From NCBI GenBank assembly GCA_030248195.1, contig JASAND010026561.1, positions 1 through 64,000 of the forward strand: 64,000 nucleotides of DNA. Direction: 5' to 3'. A program made the position numbers and the translations under genes. Origin of the DNA: Trissonchulus latispiculum. Lineage: Eukaryota; Nematoda; Enoplea; Enoplida; Ironidae. Numbering within the stretch: position 1 is the first letter of the stretch; each line of letters opens with the position of its first letter. Shown piece by piece: positions 47,426-58,000 of this stretch. The notes beneath the pieces are model-generated. The model saw only the letters and a list, made by a program, of their open reading frames with translations. It did no database searches and was not told where the DNA came from.

Positions 47426-49125
47426 TAATTAGCAGGCGAAAATTAAAGAGAATAGTAGAACTTTAAGTTATTCACGTATTTTGCTGCACCAACAAATGAC
47501 TAACTAATCTGCTACTATTCACGGATTAACAACTTAATACCATCTGAATAACTTCTGAATTGCTATTCACGCATTTCTGTTACGTGCCTGCAGGTAACCA
47601 GTTAGGTAAAAGCCACGCCCATACACGAACCAATAGTATTCAAGCACATGAAACTGGATTGCACTGAACATAAGTGTTGAAAGGGCTTGGTGTTCATCGA
47701 TATACGAGTGTATATTTCTTCTTTACTGAACCACATTTTCCTTTTTTTCAGTAGTTATCCCTTTTATTGAAACCATCTTAAAATTTTGTTTTTTGAATCC
47801 CCTCAAGTTTTTCTGGTGAACGAAATCATAATATTTCCGTCTATTCCCATTACAGCAGTTGTAGAATTTTTGTCCAAAAAGTTTTGTCCAAATGATGATT
47901 TTTGTGCATTTTATCTAATCGGTAGAGTTGGGATGATTCCAAATTTAAAGTTTACCCTATGTGTAAGGTAACGTCTCGATCTCCTTCCCCCTTATCATTT
48001 TTCCGGTCTTCCCTCTTGTTTATTTCCCTATGATTCCTGATTTTTGTTGCCGTTTATGGTGTACATATTGAGCATCATTTGATCGTGGGCACAAGATATT
48101 TTTCAGAAAGTTAAATTTTAATTTATCGTTTCAAGAAAGTTATCATTTTCGAAGTCTAGATTACAAAAACATTTTCAGGATATTTTTGCAAAGTACCTAT
48201 TCCTCATTTTTGTTAAAAATTAGATTTTGTTAGGAAAACCCACCCAAGCCCAATTATTTCACAAAGCTTGACCCAATGGGCTGAAATTTAAATCTGGGTA
48301 TGGTTCAAGCTAGACGCAGCATTGTCATGGTTTGATCCGAAGGACAAGACAAGACAGCCGGTTTGCTATCAAAGGAAGCAAAATTTCCAAGCTCGTCGTC
48401 AGTATAAACTGAAATGGGTCGGAGAAATCGTGAACGCCTCGTCGAATGACGTTGACGCCTGGCAAACTGCACAAGTCGCAATTAGTAACCCATTTCGGAA
48501 AAATTTGTGGGATTATGAAATAAGGATAGTACTAATCACACGTTATTCTTAGTGGCGGGTAAGAATAACTCGTGAATAAATTTGAACTACTTATTCACGT
48601 GTTATTCAGGAGCTGTTCAAGATGAACTTGGTGAAACGAAATTTATAAATAGACAGACGTTATTCGCGAATTACTCGTGAATAGCTTATTCATTTGCTAA
48701 TCACGGTTGGTGCAATTTGCTGTCAGACGTATTGCGAAGGAAAGATTATGTCAACTCTCGTGATTGCACAAATAATTTTAACTCTGCCAAATTTAACTCT
48801 TTTAACTCTTCGCGAATGCACATAGTTAATTCTAACTGTCCCTCTTTTAACTCTTTTAACTCTGCGAGTACACAGAGTTAATTTTAACTCTGCCAGTTTT
48901 AACTCTGATTTTTAACCCTGTAGAGTTAAAAGCAGGCAGAGTTAAATTTAACCCTGCGCATTCATGAAAAGGTTAATAGGGTTAATTTTAAATCTACTCT
49001 ACTCTACCCATTCGCGAAAAGGCCCCTAGTCATAAACAAGAACTTCCAAAGAATCTCCGCTGAGTGAAACTCACAGCCATGCAACTAAATAAAATATTTT
49101 ACTACAGTATAAGGTGTTTATGTTT
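47424..49125. repeat. Right copy of the 1.7-kb direct repeat
   Basis: Starts ATAATTAGCAGGCGAAAATT at the very edge of the Cys array and follows the left copy to about 49125, with about 85 bp extra near its start (47450-47540) and no LINE. Many point differences exist, so it is not a very recent duplication. For the minus-strand Cys protein this copy would be the upstream region. Confidence 0.78.
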
Positions 49126-51411
49126 ATGTCCTTTTTATGTTATCCAATCCATAATTGAAATTAGATAATGTGCTGACCTTGGCAAAGTGTTTGTTCCAAG
49201 CTGATTCAACAATAGTTGTGTAGTTCACTTTACATCGAATTAGAGTGGCTGCGTCGTGTAAGCAGATAAGTTTAAACGTTTTTGGAATCTTTATAATTTT
49301 CAAGAGAAAGCGCTTAACCCTCTGAGGAAGCAGTCTAGCAGCCTAATGAGCCTATCAAATAGTAGAATTTAGAACAAAGACCCGGATTCACTACATTTGC
49401 ACACTAGGAAACAGCTTATATATAAGCAGAAACGAGCCAGTCTTCATAATGCAGATAACTCAGCAAAACTAGTGCCAGAGCACTTCCATGGCTCAATTTT
49501 GCAAGGTGCCATTGTATAAGCAGCAATACAATCAATTTGCAGGAAAAGAGCTAGCAATACAAAACCTTAATGGCATGATTCCACAGTTTGCGAAATGTTC
49601 GTTGCCAGTAGACTCCAGTAGACTATGTGATCACTAAATTCAGTATTCTAGTGGTTTGTTTTGTTTGTTTGTTTGGAAATTTCATATTGAGGTAATACAA
49701 ACAGCGATCATCTCAACCTTACGGAACATGGAACCTACGGATTAGGATTTTACAAAGAATTGCAAAAGTATGGAGCCAGAAAATTTACGGAAAAGGATGA
49801 ATATGTAAATGGAATGGTATAACCTGAGCACTGGAAATTGCAGGAGAAAGATTCTGGATTGACCCGGTAGTCTCACTCTAAAACGAGCTAAGTCATTTGT
49901 ATTTACTTGAGATTATAATAATTATAACTGACGACTTACAGTGCTTATAGTGTCAGATATAGCGTATATACCTACACCCGGATTGCAACCGAAACAACGC
50001 ATTTACACGGGCTGATCAGAAAGGAAAGAGATTGTACTTTCTGCATGGTATCGGCCAACAACACAAAAATTCAGACCCGAAGGGTCTGTTCGGTGGGCAC
50101 TTGATCAATTCTGATCAGCGTTCATCAATCCGGCTCCAACATGGGGCCGCAACTAGCAGATGCTGCGGGGGAAACCCTGCTGATCCCCCCTAGGCAATTT
50201 ACCGAGAATGTCAAGGGGTGGCCGCCTGCCAGGTGGAGCTACCACAGGACCTCCATTACGGTGAAAGTAATGGACGTACTGATAGCCTTGTAGAACACTT
50301 AGGATAATTGCAACTGCAGTTATTCAGTGTCAGCTTCCCCCACACCCAGACAAAATTCTAAAATTGCTGACACTACCCCTAACCGGCTTACCGACTGGGG
50401 TGAGGTGGCTGTAAAAAAAACTTCGTTCAATTACTTTATCCACTAACCTTTGCAAAGTCCACATTCAAAAAACGTAAGCACCACCATCATAGAGATTTGT
50501 TGAATAATTTGCCACATTCTGAGCTTTAAATGGCTTAACTACTACTACTAACTCTATAATAACAGGTACCAGAGAAGTACAGGAACAAATCAGAAATAAT
50601 TATTCAACGCTTGCTTAGAGCATGAATGATACTGCTCAGTTTTGTTTTGCAACATCAATTTTAAGCAACATGTGAATTTTTGGCTAACGATTTGCTTGAG
50701 GTACTTCAAGAGTGAGCGATGCCTTTACTCTGGTGTTCCTTTTAGTCGGATTATTCTAGAAGGATTTCTCATTCATTACTTTATTTGCAAGACTTAATAC
50801 ATAAAAAATTTTGCAAAATATTTTTTGATTTCATTGAATTAGTTTGTTTGATTTCAATAATCAATCTTTTGCTGTCCTAACTAACATTTTATGTGAAGAT
50901 TCTGTTCCGCTTAATGCCTTTCCGCATTCCGCATTTCTGTGTGATTTTTATCTATGATAAGAAGAGCAAACTTCAGTGCACCATGGCTCAGTCAGGTTTA
51001 GCGCAAAGTCCGAGCTAATTTAAACTTGACAGCGAGTTCACCGGCTTCTCTATCACGTTCACGCTCAAATCAGCTCTGAGCTCTGCACACTCTATCTAAC
51101 GCTAGAGCTGTCGCTCTTGCACAAAAAGCAGTGCAAGAATTACTGAGGATAACTAGAAATGGACATCAAAATGTGCATAACCAGAGTCAGGCAAGACAAA
51201 ACCTGCTTTGAAAATTTTCTACACAATCGGAAGCGGAATTCCACTAGCTGACCGGGTATCCCAAGAAGGGGGGCTACCATGAACCACCTGAGCAATAGGC
51301 TATCGTACAGCGTTGAACCAGAAAACCAGGTTTTTTGGGATCTGCGTATACGCTTTGTCTTTCAGTTTTAAGTAACATTCCCATAGGTATTCAATTTTAC
51401 GCAAGCAGTCC
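49126..51411. other. Intergenic stretch, unidentified
   Basis: No convincing gene. A more GC-rich block at about 50015-50420 (CAGACCCGAAGGGTCTG palindrome, GGGGTGAGGTGGCTGTAAAAAAAA at its end) looks like a retroelement fragment with an A-rich tail but matches nothing I know. The rest is AT-rich. Confidence 0.4.
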
Positions 51412-51467
51412 TTGAGTTTTGTCGCTAATATGACTACTGCGTTTTATTGTATTGTATTTTGTATTAG

Positions 51468-51627
51468 GCTCAACATCGTTGGGTCAACAGGAGACCCGAT
51501 AGATGCTGCTCTCCGCAGACTACAGAACGGCAGTCAAGGAGCGGAGAAGCGAAGGTCAAAGACAGAAAACATGGCCCCAAGCCAGACTGACATGCGGTTA
51601 TTGGCCAGGGTCAGCAATGCTTTGTGA
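51468..51627 (+). CDS. Possible terminal exon of an unknown gene
   Basis: After a pyrimidine-rich stretch ending TTAG at 51467 the frame reads LNIVGSTGDPIDAALRRLQN, then GSQGAEKRRSKTENMAPSQT and DMRLLARVSNAL with TGA at 51625-51627. The composition is protein-like. No upstream exon was found and no family is recognised, so this may be a relic or chance. Confidence 0.3.
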
Positions 51628-51773
51628 AGAAGCTGAAAAGTTTATGTAAGAACTTAAAGGGATTTCCTTTACTTAAGAACCATACCTTTTCATTTAGACA
51701 AGTAGATGTAGGACATATCTGACACTTGATACCTCCTCCTGGTGTAGTGTGATTCCAGTTTGTTCGTTGCTAT

Positions 51774-52234
51774 TGTAAAAATGTTAGCTCTGTGTGTGTA
51801 CTTCTGAATAAACGATGACTTAACTAATTTATGGAGGTTCACAATCGGTAGTGTATGCCTAAAATAACCTCCTCGTGCCTATTCAAGAAAACCTAATTAA
51901 AATCCAGAAGTTAACCACGATACTTTAATGTTGAAATTAAACAAAATTCGCAACTAACATTTTCCGAACAAATTATCAAATTATAAAATTACCACAAAAC
52001 ACTTCTACCAAAAGAGAAAATACCAATGACTATAAAATAGCCTCAGCTGCCAAACAATAAAGGGCCCAGACTACCCGACTGATCACTCCTAAAAACCCAA
52101 CCAACACTGCCTATATGTTTGAACGTCCTTGCACGCCATCTTTACAAACTACAACCGTAGCTAACTTTTGAATATCTTTATCATTTACAAGAAGATTCAC
52201 GAAAGATTTATTAGAATTCAACGAATATTTCACA
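51774..52234 (-). repeat. 3' LTR of the NADAR element
   Basis: 461 bp, TGTAAAAATGT...ATATTTCACA on plus. It is about 94 bp longer than the other LTR because of a segment at about 51945-52040 that the 5' LTR lacks. Scattered substitutions separate the two, so the insertion is not recent. Confidence 0.85.
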
Positions 52235-54724
52235 TAATTACCCCCTTTTTGGCCCGCGCGCCCACGCCGCTGTACGCGAATCAGTAGACTAAAATTTGGG
52301 TTAACCAACGCAGCGTAGGTACTAATTTGGTAAAACGCGAGTTAGAATTTTGAATCACACCGTAAAACTACACTGGAGAACCTCTGCAGAGGCTGACAAT
52401 GGAGCAGAGCGCCACAACACACACACGGGCCCACTACCGGTGCTTGCCCCGATAAAGCAAAAACAATACGAAACGACGACCACAGACACAAAACAACAGA
52501 CAAAACAAACAGACATACCAGCAACGCGGCACCAGACACATATATACAAGGCCCTATTACTAGTAGACAGGACACAAGGCACTAGAAAACAAAAATGTTC
52601 CCAAACTTCAGGCGAAAAGACAACCATGAATTTCTACATATTATGCAAGATAACCGGACAAAATAGACTATGAACAATGCCATACTAAGGTAGATTCTTG
52701 AATAAAGCACAATGTATAAAGCACAAAGTATAAAGCAGCACCGAATCGGTCATGATGGCAAAACATGGCAGCACAGCAAAATGGCAAGAATTTTTGAAGA
52801 ACAAGGTATCGTGTTCATTTTAGGACAGAAAAGGAAAGAAACACAAACCAAACAGTTAGCAACCCGAAAATTGGAATGAGTAAAATACAACAAGGTTATA
52901 TAGCTGCTAGTAGGACAGAAAGAGGAAAAGAAAACAACCAGACGGTACAATGGCCCAGCCAAGGTAGCGGGCGCCCTGTAGAAAGAACATCCGAAACCTC
53001 GGGCATCCAAGAAAAATGCAATCAGATCAAAGTTTTAAACAAAATTTGAGAAAATTTCTCCCCCGGCTCCCCCCACCCACGCATAACCCTAAACAACCAA
53101 ACACAACCCCCCCCCCACCACATTAAAGATACCAACACAATCACACTATAAGAACTGGGGACAAGAGACAAAAGTAGCGAGCCAAACGCCAAGGAGGGGA
53201 CTTCTGGAAACAGCAAACGCGCCACCCTCACAAACTGGCGCCCACCGCGCTACAGTCCACCCAACGTCACAACCACCCAACCACCATCAACCCACAGATC
53301 ACAAAATTAGGCACCAACCCAAGACCATCAACAAAAGTTCTTGAACATTCACCGAGCTGTCCCACAGTAACCAAACAATAACCAAGTCACCGGTACAAAG
53401 TCATCAAAGACCGTAAACATGTCCCCCCAGTGCCCCCAGAGAGCCGTCCCCCACGGGACAAGAGCCCTCTGAAGAGCCAGATAGCACCAGAACCGTAGAA
53501 CCATACCCAAAAAGGGCCAAACCCAAGTACCGTATCAATAACAGCCGGAACCTCCGGTGTCCCACCATTCCACAAAAACCACCCTGACGCACTTCACAAG
53601 ACAAACCAAAGATAAGGGGAGGCGTAGGCTCGCTGGAAGGGATGGGCGGTGCACATACTTACATACAATACACTTTATTGGTAGGAAACAAGCAACAAAT
53701 TAGTAACAAGAGAAAGTCAAAGAATATACACATCATCAGCAAACGATCACAACTACAAAGACCACAACCACAGAACATAACATATCTACTACCAGCTAAC
53801 TACATACTGGCCCTACCTACGAATTTAAGGAGGGAAACGGACAGAAGTCCAAACCCCAGGAATCCTAAACCTGGGATAGGGACCGCTGCCAGTGCCCTAT
53901 CAAAGAAAAACGGCTAAATAACTACGGAATCTTTGTGTAAGCGCTGCATGTTACTTTCCACCCTCCCCAGAATCACAATCCGGGGAATAGGATCGTAACC
54001 ACAGCGCTATACGAGAGGCGGGAGAAATATAAGAAACCCCAGAACTGTTACCTATACGAATGTTGTGACTGTTTATTAGAGAAATAAAAATTAAAAGGTG
54101 AAAAACCAAAGGGTAAAATTTGAAATCGCAAACGTAGGAGGTTCCGGAAAACACCACAGGAAAGAGGTGGGCAACCACCCCCACATGGGATACCCACCCT
54201 ACAATATCCAGCTAAACAAAATTTGTTAAATACAAGGAAAATCAAGGAGAAACCGGCAATACGTACCCATCCTTTACAGTGACGATTTTCTAATACAAAT
54301 TTCTGATTTAGAGTAAAAGTTCTAATTTAAGGTAAGAGTTTCTAATTTTAGTATAAACATTCCAATTTAGAATAAAAATTTCCTAATTTTAAATAAACCT
54401 TCTAATTAAAAATAAAGATCTCTACTTTAGTAGGGAAGTTCTGATTTAAAATACAAATTTTCGTACGTACGAGCAAATCAAAAATTTTAAAAACATATAA
54501 TTATCAAGACGTCAGGCATAAGACATACGTATTTAGTCAAGTTTTAAAGCACTCTATTGATCGTCGATCTCGTCGTCCATCTCTTCATCGTCGACCTCCC
54601 GGGGCAAATCAGGAAACAATTCAGCACGGACAATCATCAAAAGTTTTCCCATCCAATTTTTCCCCGGACGATTTTTGTCCAAAATAATGTCACGAATTGC
54701 AGTTGCAGATTTGCGCATCAATTT
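52235..54724. other. Non-coding interior of the LTR element
   Basis: About 2.5 kb between the polypurine tract (52240-52250 on plus as CCCCCTTTTT) and the NADAR region. AC-rich on plus, with only short frames and no motif of pol or env. It may be a long 3' untranslated part or a fully decayed gene. Confidence 0.55.
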
Positions 54725-55440
54725 TTAAAAATCAGTCCCAATGCCCCAATACTTATCCTCATACACCGCTTCAGCCAAATACGCGACTCCTGAATTCCGC
54801 AGCGCTTTGTACAGCTGGGGACAAGATCGAACTTTAGCCCGCAAACATTCTAGCATATACATTGGACGCACTACAGATTCATCGTCATGCCACATTTTGC
54901 TCAAAGCAGACAATGCGTCATAAAATATTCCGCACCCTTTTTAGCCGCAAAAGGCGAGCCAGTTTGAACAATTTCGCGCGCTAGCTGATGCAGACCGAAC
55001 CAATCGTAGGTCTTATAAAATTGGTACGGATATTCATTCACGCCAAACTCTCGGCCCCACAACGACATATACTCGTCTTGAACTGTGCCCTCAGGGTCGG
55101 GCTGCAGAGGATACACATTAGACATCGGCATATTACTACCCTTGAAAAACACAACTTGGGTATATTCGCCTACATTATCAGGAGGCATAAGACGATGGGA
55201 CCAAATTTTCGCTTCCAAATCAGCTACAACCTTCTTCAGCAACTTACCCCGCTTTTTTCAAGAATCTTGAACTTTAGAAATTGGCGCTGTAAAAAGTCGC
55301 ATATGGGGATAGGCGCGAATAGGTGGAAAAATGCGCGACAGAGCATCTGCAAAAGCGGCCGTACGGTATGGACAAAAACTCTCAAAAACAATGTCAACTT
55401 GACCTCCAGGTATCAGTTCTTGTAAATGAGCCTTGTACTT
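54725..55440 (-). pseudogene. NADAR (YbiA-like) domain region, frameshifted
   Basis: Below a frame change near 55440 the minus strand reads VDIVFESFCPYRTAAF and, after another break near 55255, the segment 54901-55242 with EYTQVVFFKGSNMPMSNVYP, FGVNEYPYQFYKTYDWFG and SPFAAKKGAEYF. A single-base change near 54910 shifts to 54725-54913, with KVRSCPQLYKALRNSG and AYLAEAVYEDKYWGIGTDF before the stop. The S-N-x-Y-P, E-x-x-Y-Q-x-x-K, A-x-K and L-x-E-A...D-x-x-W-G-x-G pattern is that of NADAR domains, which act on ADP-ribose- or NAD-derived adducts. At least three frame breaks, so this copy is dead. The domain call comes from memory of the family pattern. Confidence 0.65.
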
Positions 55441-57604
55441 TTGATAAACTTTGAGCAGTCAGCGCAAAAGGAATTTCCAAGCGGTGCAAATGGTTATCCC
55501 AGTACTTCCAGGTGGCCACAAAGTACAGATTTAAAGTGGCCGACCCGCTTTTAGCCCGAAAATCTGGAAGGTACGCAATTTGCCACTGAGGCTCTGTATA
55601 CGTCCGAACGGGAACAGCAATTGGAGACTGTTGCACCACCGACCAGACTACTGGCCAGTAGGGCAGGTCAACCACCTGCTGACCCCTGTACGGACGAATA
55701 ATATAAGCCTGTTCTGGCGAAATAGTTTTTGGATCGAAACGGCCCAAATGGATCACGTCTAAAGAAGGACGATAATCCTTTATTGACAAATCAAAAACCT
55801 TGAAAGGGCCTTCATTAACCTCTCCCAGGTACTGAGGATCCCAATCCACTCGAACTGTTCCTCGAGGTGGGTCCATCTCAAAAGGCTCAGGTATTATATG
55901 ATCCAAAACAAGTTTCAAATTATTCTCATGCAGAAAATGCTCCGGTGGCCACACAATAGCCGGTGACTGCGGTACCTGGCCTAGATCAGGCATCTGAATT
56001 TTCGGAACTTGAATAGGCAAATCGGCCGACGGAATTTTACGAATAGGACCCCTGATTGGAGCACGCGGAGGAGGAAGTCGGGGCTCGGGAAAGACAGGAT
56101 TCTCGACATCCATGTCTTCAACGGCCGCAGGTAGAGCGCCCGACAACCCTGAAGAGTCCACACCGGAGACAACATCCGAAGCTGTGTCGGGCGAGGGCTT
56201 CAGAGCCGCCGAACCCCACTGCTCCGCGAAAACAATAGCAAAAATTTTGGACATGTCGACATCCTGCATACGAGTCATGCCCCAGACAAACTCCTGCGCT
56301 GTCCACGGGCGGTCCTTACCTAGCGCCGCAGTACAGACAGTAGCGTCTAAATCAAATTTGCGAATCATATCAATTTGGGTAGTAGACTCGACAGGCGGTA
56401 ACAATGACCAAATTTTGTCCGCAAAATCTAACCTATGCGCAGCAGCCAAGCGAACCAAGTTCCGCACAAAAGTTGTTTGAAAATAAAGATCAGGCGGTAA
56501 ACGCTGTTCGTAATGCGTACGCGCTGCTCCAATTTCTTGTTGTGACAAGCGGCTAGATGGACCCGCCGCTGGCATTGGCGCGGTTGAGTCACGAATAGAC
56601 GCAGCCATAGATGTAAACGATGCCGTGGTCACCACCTCTGCTGGCTCGTTTGCCTCGTACGACCCCACCGGAGCCCGTGGCGGAGACAACTCCACCTGCT
56701 CCAAAGCCCGAAGCTCGGGGTTCGGAGGAGGCGTCGTCGCAGGCGGAGGCATTTCTGGCTCAAAATATAAACCCAAGGACGTACTCATAAAATTTATCTT
56801 CCGTGGCGGATCCTCCTGCGGCACCGGGGTCGACGTGGCCGATGGACCCGCAACGGTCGACGCCTCAGGGGATTCCACCAAACCCGCCGCAATCGGAGGG
56901 GTAGGGCCCGCATTGGAACCAGGGTCCACCCCCGGTTCCTCCGCAGGGACCTGAATACCCCCCGAACCAGCAGATTCCGAAATCACCAAGGGCGCCGAGC
57001 CTTCTGAAATATTGGACGAAGTAATGTCCATCTGGTAAGCAACAAGGCCACTGGGTCTGAATATCAGACGGAAAGTCAACGGAATTTTGGGGGAGGGAAA
57101 CCACACCCGGGGGGTCCCCCACCTGGCACAGGTGACTGCTCTGTTACTGCAACCAACGGCCCCCCAAAACTTTGCTGGAGCATAACTGCATAACCCCCCC
57201 CCCCCGCCTACAGACTGAATATTCGAATTTGGGGCAACCCCCGGAGAGGGTTGGCTCAACTGAGCAGAGAAGTGGGAACCAGGGGACTTCCCCCGTCCCA
57301 CCTCCGAATTTTGTGAATTTTGCACAGTTATAGCAGTAGAACTGGGAGTTGGGGCCACTGGGGAGGGACGGAGCGAGCCCCAACTCACCCAGGACAACGA
57401 CGGACGCGGATCCCCCCAAACTAGTAGTGGGTTGGGGGTGATCCCCCCACCCCCCAAGACGCTGGAGGCAGTGGCAGGCTGAGACATCACAAACTTTTCG
57501 TCAACTTCTGGTGCCCGACTAGCAGGCAAATTATTAAAAGGAAAAACTTTTTCTTCTAATTGTTTTGATCTGGCACGAGTATTGGGAGGAGAAAAAATAG
57601 GCAT
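55394..57604 (-). CDS. Long N-terminal ORF of the NADAR LTR element (736 aa)
   Basis: Starts at ATG 57602-57604, 26 bp inside the 5' LTR (MPIFSPPNTRARSKQLEE). Residues 1-330 are low-complexity Pro/Ser/Gly-rich. Residues about 365-480 are a compact charged region (THYEQRLPPDLYFQTTFVRN, DKIWSLLPPVESTTQIDMIR) that could be gag-like, but no family is recognised. Residues 540-735 are richer in aromatic residues (VRVDWDPQYLGEVNEGPFKV, ATWKYWDNHLHRLEIPFALT). It is cut by a frame change near 55440 after which homologous-looking coding continues into the NADAR domain, so the ancestral protein was probably about 970 residues. Confidence 0.65.
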   Translation of the reverse strand: MPIFSPPNTRARSKQLEEKVFPFNNLPASRAPEVDEKFVMSQPATASSVLGGGGITPNPLLVWGDPRPSLSWVSWGSLRPSPVAPTPSSTAITVQNSQNSEVGRGKSPGSHFSAQLSQPSPGVAPNSNIQSVGGGGGLCSYAPAKFWGAVGCSNRAVTCARWGTPRVWFPSPKIPLTFRLIFRPSGLVAYQMDITSSNISEGSAPLVISESAGSGGIQVPAEEPGVDPGSNAGPTPPIAAGLVESPEASTVAGPSATSTPVPQEDPPRKINFMSTSLGLYFEPEMPPPATTPPPNPELRALEQVELSPPRAPVGSYEANEPAEVVTTASFTSMAASIRDSTAPMPAAGPSSRLSQQEIGAARTHYEQRLPPDLYFQTTFVRNLVRLAAAHRLDFADKIWSLLPPVESTTQIDMIRKFDLDATVCTAALGKDRPWTAQEFVWGMTRMQDVDMSKIFAIVFAEQWGSAALKPSPDTASDVVSGVDSSGLSGALPAAVEDMDVENPVFPEPRLPPPRAPIRGPIRKIPSADLPIQVPKIQMPDLGQVPQSPAIVWPPEHFLHENNLKLVLDHIIPEPFEMDPPRGTVRVDWDPQYLGEVNEGPFKVFDLSIKDYRPSLDVIHLGRFDPKTISPEQAYIIRPYRGQQVVDLPYWPVVWSVVQQSPIAVPVRTYTEPQWQIAYLPDFRAKSGSATLNLYFVATWKYWDNHLHRLEIPFALTAQSLSKVQGSFTRTDTWRSS

Positions 57605-57629
57605 TTACCGCATGAGACGGTCACTAATT

Positions 57630-57996
57630 TGTAAAAATGTCAGCTCCCTGTGTGTACTTCTGAATAAACGATGACTTGACTAATTTATGCAGGTTCACAA
57701 TCGGTAGTGTATGCCTAAAATAACCTCCTCGTGCCTATTCAAGAAAACCTAATTAAAATCCAGAAGTTAACCACGATTCTTTAATCTTGAAATTAAAATT
57801 AGCCTCAGCTGCCAAACAATAAAGGGCCCAGACTACCCGACTGATCACTCCTAAAAACCCAACCAACACTGCCTATATGTTTGAACGTCCTTGCATGCCA
57901 TCTTTACAAACTACAACCGTAGCTAACTTTTGAATATCTTTATCATTTATAAGAAGATTCACGAAAGAATTATTAGAATTCAACGAATATTTCACA
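57630..57996 (-). repeat. 5' LTR of the NADAR element
   Basis: 367 bp. Matches 51774-52234 except for the missing 94-bp segment and scattered substitutions. Would hold the element promoter on the minus strand; no TATA box stands out. Confidence 0.85.
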
Positions 57997-58000
57997 CTAT

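Larger units (their letters stand above)
51774..57996 (-). mobile_element. LTR retroelement carrying a NADAR-domain gene, no pol
   Basis: Direct terminal repeats 51774-52234 and 57630-57996, both TG...CA, inside a CTAT duplication (51770-51773 and 57997-58000). Read on minus, AAAAAGGGGG lies just before the left LTR, a polypurine tract, so the element runs right to left. The coding region starts 26 bp after the 5' LTR. No reverse transcriptase, integrase or protease motif is seen in the 5.4-kb interior, so it is non-autonomous or has replaced pol with a captured gene. The primer binding site is not recognised. Confidence 0.82.

Noticed and set aside
43254..47428. Very long plus-strand open frames across the Cys array (one hydrophobic Ala/Val/Leu-rich, one Cys/Ser/Arg-rich)
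   Set aside because: They exist only because the 84/87-bp units are multiples of three and poor in stops. Neither has a plausible start, end or family, whereas the minus frame has metallothionein composition and a diverged C-terminus.
57605..57629. Primer binding site just inside the 5' LTR, with a possible tRNA anticodon-stem match
   Set aside because: The segment has a short self-complementary stretch, but I could not match it to any specific tRNA.
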